Source of the DNA: Leifsonia poae
GTDB lineage: Bacteria > Actinomycetota > Actinomycetes > Actinomycetales > Microbacteriaceae
Direction of reading: 5' to 3'
Length of the DNA: 64,000 nucleotides
NCBI RefSeq assembly: GCF_027921845.1
Contig: NZ_BSEN01000015.1
Coordinates: 506,636 to 570,635, forward strand
The notes below the pieces were generated by a model that saw only the letters and a program-made list of their open reading frames with translations, searched no databases and was not told the origin of the DNA. This document shows, in pieces, positions 34,778-44,651 of the stretch (positions are counted from its first letter, which is position 1; each line of letters begins with the position of its first letter). The position numbers and the translations under genes are program-made.

Positions 34778-34817
34778 GGAAGAGCCGGCAGACCAACACC
34801 CGCCGGCTCTTCCTTTT
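34778..34817 (+). terminator. Rho-independent terminator of the second GH25 gene
   Basis: GGAAGAGCCGGC (34778-34789) pairs with GCCGGCTCTTCC (34802-34813), followed by four T. Confidence 0.85.
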
Positions 34818-34854
34818 CCATCTGCGGATGCTGGACGTAGCGCGACAGCGGCGC

Positions 34855-34860
34855 TACGGT
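34855..34860 (+). promoter_or_regulatory. Predicted -10 TACGGT of gene at 34867
   Basis: TACGGT lies six nt before a GTG start, fitting a leaderless mRNA and supporting that GTG. Confidence 0.4.
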
Positions 34861-34866
34861 GACACC

Positions 34867-35178
34867 GTGTCCGCCGAATCAGGCAAGCCCCAGAGCGCCC
34901 ACCTCGGCGACGTCGTCGTGACGGTGCTGCTCATCGTCGGCTCGATCGGGCTGGCCATCGGACTCTTCTTCGGCGTCTTCCTCTGGGACACCGACGGCGC
35001 CACGCATGCACTCGGCTTCTTCCTGGGCGTGTTCCTGCCGCCGGTGCTCACGCTCGCCGGCGTGATCGGGGGGATCGTCGCCCTCACGCGGCGCCGCCTG
35101 GCGTTCTTCTACCCGCTCGCCGGCATCGTGCTCAGCCTGCTCTCCTGGTGGATCGCGCAGGCACTCGCCACGTCATAG
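34867..35178 (+). CDS. Small hypothetical membrane protein
   Basis: This 103-residue protein has three hydrophobic helices (about 16-38, 45-68, 75-98). No family is recognised. The GTG at 34867 is chosen because of the TACGGT hexamer six nt before it; an ATG 13 codons earlier would place the promoter in the gene. It ends 40 bp before tRNA-Gly on the opposite strand. Confidence 0.65.
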   Translation: MSAESGKPQSAHLGDVVVTVLLIVGSIGLAIGLFFGVFLWDTDGATHALGFFLGVFLPPVLTLAGVIGGIVALTRRRLAFFYPLAGIVLSLLSWWIAQALATS

Positions 35179-35218
35179 CGGCTCGAGTCCCGGTCGACGC
35201 GTACAGCGCCGGTTACAG

Positions 35219-35289
35219 AGGGGATGACGGGAATCGAACCCGCGTAATCAGTTTGGAAGACTGAGGCTCTACCATTGAGCTACATCCCC
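35219..35289 (-). tRNA. tRNA-Gly (anticodon UCC)
   Basis: The 71-nt minus-strand sequence folds into a full cloverleaf: acceptor GGGGATG/CATCCCC, D-arm GCTC/GAGC, anticodon stem TCAGT/ACTGA with loop CTTCCAA (anticodon TCC), and T-arm GCGGG-TTCGATT-CCCGT. The discriminator is U. CCA is not encoded. Confidence 0.95.
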
Positions 35290-35459
35290 GGAGTCCCGCG
35301 TGAGCGAGGCACCCAGGACATCGTAGTACAGGTTTCGTACGTGCCCCGACCGGCGCACCGTCGTCGTCACGGGTGCAGTAGACTTGCGCGTGGTCTTTCG
35401 CCCCCGACGGGTTCGTTCGCGTCGCGGTACGGACCGGGCGGGTTTGAGGTCGCTGAACC

Positions 35460-35537
35460 CGGGGCGTAGCTCAGCTTGGCTAGAGCGCCCGCTTTGGGAG
35501 CGGGAGGTCGCAGGTTCGAATCCTGTCGCCCCGACCA
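35460..35537 (+). tRNA. tRNA-Pro (anticodon UGG)
   Basis: The acceptor CGGGGCG/CGCCCCG, anticodon stem CCCGC/GCGGG with loop TTTGGGA (anticodon TGG) and T-loop TTCGAAT are all present. A CCA end is encoded. It lies 54 bp before tig, the usual position in actinobacteria. Confidence 0.96.
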
Positions 35538-35591
35538 GACCTCGAGCCACACGACGAAGACCACCGTTCAACTACAGGAGAACCCAACAAC

Positions 35592-37001
35592 GTGAAGACC
35601 ACGGTCGAAAAGCTGAGCCCCACTCGCGCCAAGCTCACCATCTCGGTGACGCCGGAGGAGCTGAAGCCGTCCATCAAGCACGCGTACGAGCACATCGCCG
35701 AGCAGGTCAGCATCCCCGGCTTCCGCAAGGGCAAGGTGCCGCCGGCGATCATCGACCAGCGCGTCGGCAAGGCCGCCGTCCTCGAGCACGCGGTCAACGA
35801 GGGGCTCGACGGGTTCTACCGTCAGGCCGTCGACGAGAGCGACGTGCGTCCGCTCGGCCGTCCGGAAGCCGACATCACCGAGTGGCCGAACGAGAAGGAC
35901 TTCTCGGGCGACCTGCTGCTCACCATCGAGGTGGATGTGCGCCCCGAGATCGAGCTGCCCACGTACGACGACGTGAAGATCACGGTCGACGCGGCCGAGG
36001 TCACCGACGCCGACATCGAGTCGGAGCTCGACACCCTGCGCAGCCGCTTCGGCACGCTGGTCACCGTCGACCGCCCGGCCAAGACCGGCGACTTCGCCCA
36101 GATCGACCTGGTCGCGACCATCGGCGACGACGAGGTCGACACGGCCAACAGCATCTCCTACGAGATCGGCTCCGGCGAGCTGATCGAGGGCATCGACGAG
36201 GCGCTCGACACGCTGACCGCCGGCGAGACCACCACGTTCGAGGCGCCCCTCATGGGCGGCGACCACGAGGGTGAGAGCGCCCAGATCACCGTGACCCTCC
36301 TGGCGGTCAAGGAGCGCGAGCTGCCCGACGCCGACGACGACTTCGCGCAGATCGCGAGCGAGTTCGACACGATCGACGAGCTCAAGGACAGCCTGCGCGG
36401 CCAGGTCGAGCGTGCCAAGACCTTCGGTCAGGGCACCAGCGCCCGCGACCAGCTCGTCGAGAAGCTCCTCGAGCTCGTCGAGATCCCGGTTCCGGCCGCG
36501 CTCGTCGAAGACGAGGTGCACCGCCACCTGGAGCAGGAGAACCGCCTCGAAGACGACGTGCACCGCGCAGAGGTCACCGAGTCGAGCGAGAAGACCTTCC
36601 GCACGCAGATCCTCCTCGACGAGGTCGCTCAGGCCGAAGACGTCAAGGTCAGCCAGGACGAGCTCACCCAGTACCTGGTGCAGGGCGCAGCCCAGTACGG
36701 CATGGACCCCAACGAGTTCGTGAAGATCCTCAGCGAGAACGGCCAGATCCCGTCGATGGTCGGCGAGGTCGCCCGTAACAAGGCGCTCGCGATCGTGCTC
36801 GGCAAGGCGACCGTCACCGACTCGAACGGCAATGCCGTCGACCTGTCCGAGTTCACGGCACTGCCCGAGGACGAGGAAGACGGCGCCGACGTCGTCGACG
36901 AGGTCGTCGAGACCGCGGAGGCCGAAGAGGCGGCAGAGGCCGCCGAGGCTCCGGCCGAAGAGGAGAAGCCCAAGAAGAAGGCCGCTTCCAAGAAGAAGTA
37001 G
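35592..37001 (+). CDS. tig: Trigger factor
   Basis: This 469-residue ribosome-bound chaperone has the N-terminal ribosome docking motif GFRKGKVP at about residues 43-50, a central FKBP-type PPIase domain (about 150-235), and a helical C-terminal substrate cradle. The tail is a highly acidic stretch followed by a lysine-rich end ([11 protein letters not shown]), a common actinobacterial extension. It folds nascent chains as they leave the ribosome. The start is GTG at 35592 after a weak ACAGGAGA site. A strong terminator follows directly. Confidence 0.96.
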   Translation: MKTTVEKLSPTRAKLTISVTPEELKPSIKHAYEHIAEQVSIPGFRKGKVPPAIIDQRVGKAAVLEHAVNEGLDGFYRQAVDESDVRPLGRPEADITEWPNEKDFSGDLLLTIEVDVRPEIELPTYDDVKITVDAAEVTDADIESELDTLRSRFGTLVTVDRPAKTGDFAQIDLVATIGDDEVDTANSISYEIGSGELIEGIDEALDTLTAGETTTFEAPLMGGDHEGESAQITVTLLAVKERELPDADDDFAQIASEFDTIDELKDSLRGQVERAKTFGQGTSARDQLVEKLLELVEIPVPAALVEDEVHRHLEQENRLEDDVHRAEVTESSEKTFRTQILLDEVAQAEDVKVSQDELTQYLVQGAAQYGMDPNEFVKILSENGQIPSMVGEVARNKALAIVLGKATVTDSNGNAVDLSEFTALPEDEEDGADVVDEVVETAEAEEAAEAAEAPAEEEKPKKKAASKKK

Positions 37002-37012
37002 TCGACACGCCT

Positions 37013-37043
37013 GAAGGCCGGGAGCACATCGCTCCCGGCCTTC
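37013..37043 (+). terminator. Terminator of tig
   Basis: A perfect 13-bp stem (37013-37025 with 37031-37043) around a five-nt loop begins 12 nt after the stop. Only TGCG follows. Confidence 0.75.
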
Positions 37044-37112
37044 TGCGTATCCGGGCGACCAGCGCGCCCGGCGCGACGACACGACGAGCGACGAAACGAC
37101 GAGGGGATGCTC

Positions 37113-37595
37113 ATGGACTGGGACGCGCGGGTCGCCGCGGTGTGGACGGCGGCGGGAACCATGAGCGACGACGCGGTCGTGCAGGCGATCGACGCCCTCG
37201 TGGCCGAACGCCAGGAGGACGACCCCCGTGCGCTGTTCGAAGCCGCCGGCGCCCGCGACTACGCGGGCCTCGAGGCCGAGGCCGAGCCGCTCTACAGCCG
37301 GGCCCTGCAGTGCGGCCTCGCCGAGCCGGAGCGCGCTCAGGCCGTCATCCAGCTGGCGAGCACGCTCCGCAACCTCGGCCGGGCGGGGGAGAGCGCCGCG
37401 CTTCTGCGGGGCGAACTAGCCGAGCATCCTGGCCATCCGCTGGCGGATGCCGCACGCGCGTTCCTGGCGCTCGCCCTGCACGACGCTGGCGAACCTTCGG
37501 CGGCCGTCCAGGTGTCGCTCAGCGCACTCGCACCGCACCTTCCGCAGTACGGCCGGGCCGTCGCGGCCTACGGGGACGACCTCGTCGGGCGCTGA
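37113..37595 (+). CDS. Tetratricopeptide repeat protein
   Basis: This 160-residue soluble helical protein has two or three TPR-like helix pairs (AEPLYSRALQCGLAEPERAQ, then VIQLASTLRNLGRAGESAALL, then FLALALHDAGEPSAAVQVSL), like the actinobacterial TPR_5 group. TPRs mediate protein contacts; no partner is known. The ATG at 37113 is favoured over an ATG six nt earlier because GAGGGG is then six nt upstream. It sits alone between tig and the clpP operon. Confidence 0.75.
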   Translation: MDWDARVAAVWTAAGTMSDDAVVQAIDALVAERQEDDPRALFEAAGARDYAGLEAEAEPLYSRALQCGLAEPERAQAVIQLASTLRNLGRAGESAALLRGELAEHPGHPLADAARAFLALALHDAGEPSAAVQVSLSALAPHLPQYGRAVAAYGDDLVGR

Positions 37596-37613
37596 GCCGG
37601 AGCCCCGCCGATC

Positions 37614-37627
37614 TGCCCAGGGCGAAC
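37614..37627. promoter_or_regulatory. ClgR-like operator upstream of clpP1
   Basis: TGCCCAGGGCGAAC fits the corynebacterial ClgR core CGCYNANRGCGWWS at 13 of 14 positions. It lies 28 bp upstream of the predicted clpP1 -10, where an activator such as ClgR would sit. Confidence 0.45.
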
Positions 37628-37654
37628 AGGCCGGAAATGCTGTTGCGGCTCCGA

Positions 37655-37660
37655 TAGATT
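37655..37660 (+). promoter_or_regulatory. Predicted -10 TAGATT of clpP1-clpP2
   Basis: TAGATT lies 34 nt before the clpP1 ATG, leaving a short leader that contains the ribosome binding site. Confidence 0.4.
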
Positions 37661-37693
37661 CGTTCACGAAGCGACAAGGAAATGGAGCGACAC

Positions 37694-38290
37694 ATGGCCG
37701 ACATGGGCATGCAACCCAGTGTTTTTGACCGACTGCTGAAGGACCGCATCATCTGGCTCGGCTCCGAGGTGCGGGATGACAACGCGAACGAGATCGCCGC
37801 GAAGCTGTTGCTCCTCGCTGCGGAGGACGCCAAGCGCGACATCTACCTCTACATCAACTCACCCGGTGGCTCGATCACCGCGGGTATGGCCATCTACGAC
37901 ACGATGCAGTTCGTCCCGAACGACATCGTCACCGTGGGAATCGGCATGGCGGCCTCGATGGGCCAGCTCCTGCTGACCGCGGGCACGAAGGGCAAGCGGT
38001 ACATCACCCCCAACGCCCGCGTGCTGCTGCACCAGCCGCACGGCGGCTTCGGCGGAACGGCCAGCGACATCCAGACGCAGGCGCAGCTCATCCTCGACAT
38101 GAAGAAGCGCCTCGCGGAGATCACGGCGGCGCAGACCGGCAAGTCGGTCGAGCAGATCAACGCCGACGGTGACCGCGACCGCTGGTTCACCGCCCAGGAG
38201 GCCCTCGAGTACGGCTTCGTCGACCACATCCGCGAGACGGCCTCCGACGTCGTCGGCGGTGGCGGCACCGACGCGGACGCCGTCAAGTAG
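37694..38290 (+). CDS. clpP1: ATP-dependent Clp protease proteolytic subunit ClpP1
   Basis: This 198-residue serine peptidase forms a heptamer in the ClpP1P2 chamber. The catalytic triad is S88 (GMAASMG), H113 (LLHQPHGG) and D162 (NADGDRDRW). Family blocks [17 protein letters not shown] and [12 protein letters not shown] are intact. The ATG at 37694 with GGAGCGAC upstream is preferred over one four codons earlier. It is co-transcribed with clpP2, 24 bp downstream. In actinobacteria P1 and P2 act together with ClpX or ClpC. Confidence 0.96.
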   Translation: MADMGMQPSVFDRLLKDRIIWLGSEVRDDNANEIAAKLLLLAAEDAKRDIYLYINSPGGSITAGMAIYDTMQFVPNDIVTVGIGMAASMGQLLLTAGTKGKRYITPNARVLLHQPHGGFGGTASDIQTQAQLILDMKKRLAEITAAQTGKSVEQINADGDRDRWFTAQEALEYGFVDHIRETASDVVGGGGTDADAVK

Positions 38291-38314
38291 AGACCACGGA
38301 AGGAATACGACGAA

Positions 38315-38983
38315 ATGAACATCCCCAACTTCGGTGGTCAGGCGTTCAACGGGGTCCAGGCCCCGGGTGCGCGCTACATCCTGCCGAGCTTCGAAGAGCG
38401 CACGGCCTACGGCTACAAGCGCCAGGACCCGTACGCGAAGCTCTTCGAGGACCGCATCATCTTCCTCGGCGTGCAGGTCGACGACGCTTCGGCCGATGAC
38501 ATCATGGCGCAGCTCCTCGTGCTCGAGAGCCAGGACCCCGACCGCGACATCGTCATGTACATCAACTCGCCCGGTGGCTCGTTCACCGCGATGACGGCGA
38601 TCTACGACACGATGCAGTACATCCGCCCGCAGATCCAGACGGTCGTGCTCGGTCAGGCCGCCTCGGCCGCCGCAGTGCTCACCGCCGCCGGCACGCCCGG
38701 CAAGCGTCTCGCGCTGCCGAACGCCCGCATCCTGATCCACCAGCCCGCCGTCGGTGAGGCCGGTCAGGGCCAGGCGTCCGACATCGAGATCCAGGCCAAC
38801 GAGATCATGCGCATGCGCACCTGGCTCGAGGAGACGCTCGCGCACCACTCGAACCGCTCGCAGGAGCAGGTCAACAAGGACATCGACCGCGACAAGATCC
38901 TCTCGGCCGCTGAGGCGCTCGAGTACGGTCTCATCGACCAGGTGCTCACCAGCCGCAAGGCGCTTCCGGCACTCGTCAAGTAG
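38315..38983 (+). CDS. clpP2: ATP-dependent Clp protease proteolytic subunit ClpP2
   Basis: This 222-residue second ClpP subunit has triad residues S117 (GQAASAAA), H142 (ILIHQPA) and D193 (NKDIDRD), and the INSPGGSFTAMTAIYDTM block. It pairs with ClpP1 to form the mixed tetradecamer typical of actinobacteria. GGAAGG precedes the ATG. Its TAG stop forms part of the -10 of the next gene, and a perfect 18-bp hairpin beginning 14 nt after the stop probably ends the clpP1-clpP2 transcript. Confidence 0.96.
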   Translation: MNIPNFGGQAFNGVQAPGARYILPSFEERTAYGYKRQDPYAKLFEDRIIFLGVQVDDASADDIMAQLLVLESQDPDRDIVMYINSPGGSFTAMTAIYDTMQYIRPQIQTVVLGQAASAAAVLTAAGTPGKRLALPNARILIHQPAVGEAGQGQASDIEIQANEIMRMRTWLEETLAHHSNRSQEQVNKDIDRDKILSAAEALEYGLIDQVLTSRKALPALVK

Positions 38984-38986
38984 AGT
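38981..38986 (+). promoter_or_regulatory. Predicted -10 TAGAGT made from the clpP2 stop codon
   Basis: The clpP2 TAG stop opens TAGAGT, seven nt before the ATG of the AAA ATPase. This fits the leaderless pattern. Confidence 0.4.
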
Positions 38987-38993
38987 CCTCGGC

Positions 38994-39740
38994 ATGACCG
39001 AACGGGGCGATCGTCTTCACGACGATCGCCCCGTTCGGCGTGTCAGGGTCTTCAACGACGCGATGTACGACCCGGATGTGTGGCCGGCGAACATCCCGGC
39101 CGTCGCGCAGGTGCTGCGCGACGGCCTCGAGCTGCCTGCCGGCGTGACGTTCCTGGTCGGCGAGAACGGCAGCGGCAAGTCGACCCTGGTCGAGGGGATC
39201 GCCACGGCGTACGGGCTTCCCCCGGAGGGTGGGAGCAACCAGGGCTGGCACGAGACCCGCCCGTCGGAGTCGTCGCTCGGCGAATGGCTGCTCGCCGAGC
39301 GCAGCCCGTCGGCCCCCCGCTGGGGGTTCTTCCTGCGCGCCGAGACGATGCACGGCTACTACACGTACCTCGAGAGCCTGGGCGGACCGGATGCCGTGCT
39401 CCATGCCCTGAGCCACGGCGAGTCGTTCAACGAGCTCCTCGAGACCAAGCTCAACCATCCGCAGTTCGTCGCGGGGCTGGTGGTGCTCGACGAGCCCGAA
39501 GCCGCGCTGTCGTTCGGGTCGAGCCTGCGCTGGCTCGCCAACCTGAACGAGATGGCGAAGCGCGGCACCCAGGTGATCTGCGCGACGCATTCGCCGATAC
39601 TCGCGTCGCTGCCCGGAGCGCATCTGCTCGAGACAGGGGAGTGGGGCATCCGGGAGAGCACCTGGGAGGACCTGGAGATCGTGGGCCACTGGCGCTCCTA
39701 TCTCGACGACCCCGAGCGGTACCTGCGGCATCTGCTGTGA
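38994..39740 (+). CDS. Small AAA (ABC-like) ATPase
   Basis: This 248-residue stand-alone ATPase has Walker A GENGSGKST at about residues 56-64, Walker B GLVVLDEPEAALSF and a switch-type CATHSPILASLPGA. It belongs to the widespread 'AAA family ATPase' group resembling SMC/ABC heads, with no membrane partner. Function is unknown. The ATG at 38994 lacks a Shine-Dalgarno but has TAGAGT seven nt upstream. Codons 2-15 form a perfect hairpin. The only in-frame later ATG (39063) would remove the conserved VRVFNDA segment. It lies between clpP2 and clpX, so expression may be linked to protease genes. Confidence 0.82.
   Translation: MTERGDRLHDDRPVRRVRVFNDAMYDPDVWPANIPAVAQVLRDGLELPAGVTFLVGENGSGKSTLVEGIATAYGLPPEGGSNQGWHETRPSESSLGEWLLAERSPSAPRWGFFLRAETMHGYYTYLESLGGPDAVLHALSHGESFNELLETKLNHPQFVAGLVVLDEPEAALSFGSSLRWLANLNEMAKRGTQVICATHSPILASLPGAHLLETGEWGIRESTWEDLEIVGHWRSYLDDPERYLRHLL
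38998..39038 (+). terminator. Perfect 18-bp hairpin downstream of clpP2, inside the next gene
   Basis: Arms 38998-39015 and 39021-39038 pair without mismatch around a five-nt loop. It is positioned as the clpP2 terminator but overlaps codons 2-15 of the ATPase gene. There is no T-tract. Confidence 0.65.
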
Positions 39741-39769
39741 CGAACCGTGACCGCCGTTTGCGGCGCAAT

Positions 39770-39783
39770 CGCTGAGGGCGAAC
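39770..39783. promoter_or_regulatory. ClgR-like operator upstream of clpX
   Basis: CGCTGAGGGCGAAC matches the ClgR core CGCYNANRGCGWWS at every position. It lies 53 bp before the predicted clpX -10. Confidence 0.5.
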
Positions 39784-39835
39784 GCGCCGGAGATCATTTG
39801 CGGGCGGGGTGCGCACCTTTGTCGCCCGCACAGGT

Positions 39836-39841
39836 TAGGCT
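39836..39841 (+). promoter_or_regulatory. Predicted -10 TAGGCT of clpX
   Basis: TAGGCT lies 33 nt before the clpX ATG. The leader contains GGAGGAGGG. Confidence 0.4.
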
Positions 39842-39874
39842 CGTCAGAAGATACCCGAAGGAGGAGGGTGACGG

Positions 39875-41149
<1,275 letters not shown>

Positions 41150-41167
41150 CCGCCGAACAGGTGTGCA

Positions 41168-41203
41168 GACGGCGCCCGCAGCGATCAGCTGCCGGGCGCC
41201 GTC
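41168..41203. terminator. Bidirectional hairpin between clpX and the channel gene
   Basis: Arms around 41168-41182 and 41188-41203 pair over 15 bp with one bulge. It ends clpX and overlaps the final codons and stop of the convergent channel gene. Confidence 0.65.
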
Positions 41204-42516
41204 TGCTGCGTGGGGGAGTCGGGCGGCCCCGTCGGCCCGGCCGGTGCGGGAGCGACCGTCACGGGCGGCTTGATGAGCATCTCCGGCGCCCGTGACACCA
41301 TCAGCCACGTCGGCAGGATCACCAGGCAGAGCAGCGGAAGCATGGCGGGTGAGTTGGTCACCGCCGCGGCGATGAACAGCGCGATCCAGCCGTCGCGCGC
41401 GATCGCGAGTGTCAGCCCCAGTACACCGCACCCGACGGCGACGGGCAGCGGAACGGCGGGGACGAGCGCGTTCGCGAGCACACCGACGGCGGCGCCGATG
41501 AAGACGGCGGGGAAGATCCGGCCGCCGCGGAAGCCGGCTGCGGCGGCGATCACGAGGGCGACGACCTTGACGCCCACGATGCCAGCGAGCTGCCAGGTCG
41601 TGTAGTCGCCGCGGGTCTGGACGAGCTCGTTCATCTGGGTGAGGCCCTTGAAGAGCGTGATCGGACCGCCGAGCGCGCCCAGGCCGCCGAGCACGAGACC
41701 GCCGAGGGTGATGTAGATGAGCGGATGCCCGATGCGGTGGAACGTGCGGTGCACGAGCGGGAAGACGTAGACGATCACCAGCCCGAGAAGCGTCGCGACG
41801 ATGCCGATCACGATTCCACCCGCGAGATCGACGATCTTCGGCGCATCGTAGGTCGGCATCGCGATGGCGAACGACGGATGCGCCAGCAGGGTCATCGTGA
41901 TCGACCCGGCAGTCGCGGAGGCGAGCGGCAGGAAGAGGCGGTCCCAGAGCGCCCCGCCCGTCTTCAAGGCGGCGACGACGCCGGTGAACACCAGCGCGGC
42001 CGCCACCGGCGTGCCGAACAGGGCGCCGATCGTGCCCGCTGCCGTGATCAGGACGACGAGCTGCGGAGGGATAGCGGGCCACAGCCGGGCGATCACGGCG
42101 ACGAGAAGGCCCGTGTTGATCGCGATGATGGGGTTCTCGGGGCCGAGGCTGACGCCGCCCGCCAGGGCCAGTACGGTCGCGAGGATGAGCGACGGCAGCA
42201 CGGCGAGGCGCAGGGGAGGCGTCATCAGCTCCGTCGTGGCCGAGTCCGGACCCGCGTGACCGGGGACCAGCCACACCACGAGCCCGATCGCGACGCCCGT
42301 GGCGGTGAGAACGGCGAAGATCCACCAGCCCGACGATGGGTCGATGCCGAGCGCTCCGGGCAGTCCCTTCCACAGTCCGTCCTCGAGCAGGCCGGCCACC
42401 TCGTCGAGGCACCACAGGACGAGTGCCGAGACGACGCCGATGATGACCGCGGGCACGGAGAGCCGCACGAGCATCCGGATGCTCGGGACTCCGGCGTCAC
42501 CGGTCGTGGATGTCAT
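41185..42516 (-). CDS. ClC-family ion channel/transporter, YfeO-like
   Basis: This 443-residue polytopic membrane protein has about ten hydrophobic helices and the ClC fold landmarks in altered form. The GSGIP-type region is less clear and the usual GREGP is replaced by a GVSLGPENP segment (near residue 125), as in YfeO-type 'ion channel proteins'. GFRGGRIFPAVFIGAAVG (near 345) matches the second ClC motif GGxFxPxL. It may move chloride or fluoride; the ion is not determined. The start at 42516 has AGGAGGG upstream. The C-terminus is Pro/Ala-rich. Confidence 0.83.
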   Translation of the reverse strand: MTSTTGDAGVPSIRMLVRLSVPAVIIGVVSALVLWCLDEVAGLLEDGLWKGLPGALGIDPSSGWWIFAVLTATGVAIGLVVWLVPGHAGPDSATTELMTPPLRLAVLPSLILATVLALAGGVSLGPENPIIAINTGLLVAVIARLWPAIPPQLVVLITAAGTIGALFGTPVAAALVFTGVVAALKTGGALWDRLFLPLASATAGSITMTLLAHPSFAIAMPTYDAPKIVDLAGGIVIGIVATLLGLVIVYVFPLVHRTFHRIGHPLIYITLGGLVLGGLGALGGPITLFKGLTQMNELVQTRGDYTTWQLAGIVGVKVVALVIAAAAGFRGGRIFPAVFIGAAVGVLANALVPAVPLPVAVGCGVLGLTLAIARDGWIALFIAAAVTNSPAMLPLLCLVILPTWLMVSRAPEMLIKPPVTVAPAPAGPTGPPDSPTQQTAPGS

Positions 42517-42577
42517 CGGACCCTCCTGCTCATCGGCCTCAGCGTAGGGCGCGACGCGGGGAGCGGTCCAGTGCCAA

Positions 42578-44617
42578 CTAGCTGTCGAGGCCCCTGCGCG
42601 CGAGCAGCGGTTCGATCACGGCGTCCCTGCCGCGGAAGTCGCGGTAGGCCTCCAGCGGGTCCTTCGAGCCGCCGACGCCGAGAAGACGACTGCGGAAACG
42701 GTCGCCGTTCTCACGGAGCAGTCCGCCGTTCTCCTTGAACCACTCGACCGTGTCGGCGTCGAGCACCTCGCTCCAGATGTACGAGTAGTACCCGGCGTCA
42801 TAACCGCCGGAGAACGTGTGGGCGAAGTAGGTGCTCGCGTACCGCGTAGGAACGGCGGGGTTGTCGAGGCTGACCGCCCGCAGCGCCTCCGCCTCGAACG
42901 CAGCGACATCGGTCACGGTGTCGTCGGCGGTGATCGCGTGCCATGCCTGGTCGAGGAGGGCTGCAGCCAGGTACTCGCTGGTGAGGAAGCCCTCGTTGAA
43001 GGCCTCCGACGCGTGCAGCCGGTCGACGAGTTCCTGCGGCATGCGCTCGCCCGACTGATAGTGCACGGCGTAGTTCGCGAGGACCTCCGGCCAGAGCATC
43101 CACATCTCGTTGACTTGGCTGGGGAACTCGACGAAGTCGCGGAAGACGTTGGTGCCGGCGAACTTCGGGTAGGTCACCCGGGCGAACAGGCCGTGCAGGG
43201 CGTGCCCGAACTCGTGGAAGAGCGTGTTCGTCTCGTCGTAGGTGAGCAGCGTCGGCTCGTCGGCGGCGGGCTTGGGCACGTTGAGGTTGTTGACCACGAC
43301 GGTCGGGGTGTCGAGCAGCTCGGACTGAGAGATGAGCGGGTTCATCCACGCTCCGCCGCGCTTGGAGTCGCGGGTGTAGAGGTCGAGGATGTAGAGGCCG
43401 AGCGGCGAGCCGTCCTCGTTGCTGACCTCGAAGACCCGGGCATCCGGGTGGTAGGCCACGAGATCGGGACGCTCCGCGAAGGTGACGCCGTACAGGCGGG
43501 TCGCCGCGTAGAACACGCCGTCGCGCAGCACACGCTCCGCCTCGAAGTACGGGCGCATCGCGGCGACATCCACGTCGTACTTCGCCTGCCGCACCTTCTC
43601 GGTGTAGAACGACCAGTCCCAGCTCGCCAGGGCGAACGCGTCACCGATCTGCTCCTGCAGGTCGGCCTGCTCGGCCAGGGCGTTGCGCGCCGCCGGCGGG
43701 GCGAGCCTGCCGAGCATGTCGGCGACGGCCCGCGGGTTCTTGGCGGTTTGATCGGCGGTGACGTACGCGGCGTGCGTCTCGAAGCCGAGCAGGCGCGCGC
43801 GTTCCGCCCGCAGCCGAGTGATGTCGAGCACGAGCTGCTGGTTGTCGTTGTCGCCGCCGTGGATGCCACGCGAACGCGAAGCGGTCATGATGCGCTCACG
43901 CACGGAGCGATCGGTCAGGGCGGCGAGGGAGGGATGCCCGGTCGGCAGCACGAGCGTGATCACGTATTTGCCGTCGAGACCGCGCTCCTTCGCCGCCTCG
44001 GATGCCGCGGAGAGCTCGCCCTCGCCGAGCCCGTTCAGTTCGGACGCGTCGTCGAAGACGACGGCGAGCTCGTTGGTGTCGGCCAGGAGGTTCTTCTCGA
44101 ACCGCGTCGTGAGGGTGGAGAGGCGCTGGTTGTAGTCCTTCAGCGTCTCCTTGTCGTCATCGCTCAGCCCGGCGCCCGCGAGGGTGAATTCGGCGTAGTA
44201 GCGCTCGACGAGATAGCGCGACTCGGCATCAAGACCGAGGCTGTCGAGCTGGTCGTGCAGTGCCTTGATGCGCGCGTACAGCTGGGGATCGAGCCGAATC
44301 GCGTCCTCATGGGAGGAGAGGAGCGGAGCGATCTCCTCTTCCAGGGCGTTGGTGAAATCGGTGCTGTCGGACGAGCTCTTGTTGAAGAACACCTCGGCGA
44401 CGCGCATCAGCGTTCGACCGGACAGCTCGAGGGGGATCATCGTGTTCTCGAAGGTGGGCGTATCGCGCTCCGCGGTGATCGCGCGGACCTCCGCCAGCTG
44501 CTCCTCGAACCCGCGCTCGAAGGCGGGTCGGTAGTGCTCGTCGCGGATCTCGGCGAACGGAGGCAACTGATACGGAAGGGTGCTGGGAGCGAAGAACGGA
44601 TTCGAGGATTCAGCCAT
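42578..44617 (-). CDS. M3-family oligopeptidase (Dcp/OpdA-like)
   Basis: This 679-residue cytoplasmic zinc peptidase of family M3 carries HEFGHALH (active-site zinc motif, residues 468-472) and the downstream FVEFPSQVNEMWMLWPEVL with the third ligand region. It is closest in form to peptidyl-dipeptidase Dcp or oligopeptidase A and degrades short peptides, for example those leaving Clp. There is no signal peptide. The start has TAGGCT six nt upstream and no Shine-Dalgarno, so it is probably leaderless. It faces the regulator gene across 111 bp. Confidence 0.92.
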   Translation of the reverse strand: MAESSNPFFAPSTLPYQLPPFAEIRDEHYRPAFERGFEEQLAEVRAITAERDTPTFENTMIPLELSGRTLMRVAEVFFNKSSSDSTDFTNALEEEIAPLLSSHEDAIRLDPQLYARIKALHDQLDSLGLDAESRYLVERYYAEFTLAGAGLSDDDKETLKDYNQRLSTLTTRFEKNLLADTNELAVVFDDASELNGLGEGELSAASEAAKERGLDGKYVITLVLPTGHPSLAALTDRSVRERIMTASRSRGIHGGDNDNQQLVLDITRLRAERARLLGFETHAAYVTADQTAKNPRAVADMLGRLAPPAARNALAEQADLQEQIGDAFALASWDWSFYTEKVRQAKYDVDVAAMRPYFEAERVLRDGVFYAATRLYGVTFAERPDLVAYHPDARVFEVSNEDGSPLGLYILDLYTRDSKRGGAWMNPLISQSELLDTPTVVVNNLNVPKPAADEPTLLTYDETNTLFHEFGHALHGLFARVTYPKFAGTNVFRDFVEFPSQVNEMWMLWPEVLANYAVHYQSGERMPQELVDRLHASEAFNEGFLTSEYLAAALLDQAWHAITADDTVTDVAAFEAEALRAVSLDNPAVPTRYASTYFAHTFSGGYDAGYYSYIWSEVLDADTVEWFKENGGLLRENGDRFRSRLLGVGGSKDPLEAYRDFRGRDAVIEPLLARRGLDS

Positions 44618-44623
44618 CTGCCC

Positions 44624-44629
44624 AGCCTA
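44624..44629 (-). promoter_or_regulatory. Predicted -10 TAGGCT of the M3 peptidase
   Basis: TAGGCT on the minus strand lies six nt before the ATG at 44617. It shares a gap with the TTGCA repeat array that begins 23 bp away. Confidence 0.45.
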
Positions 44630-44651
44630 GAACCAGCGGTACGCGCTTCGC

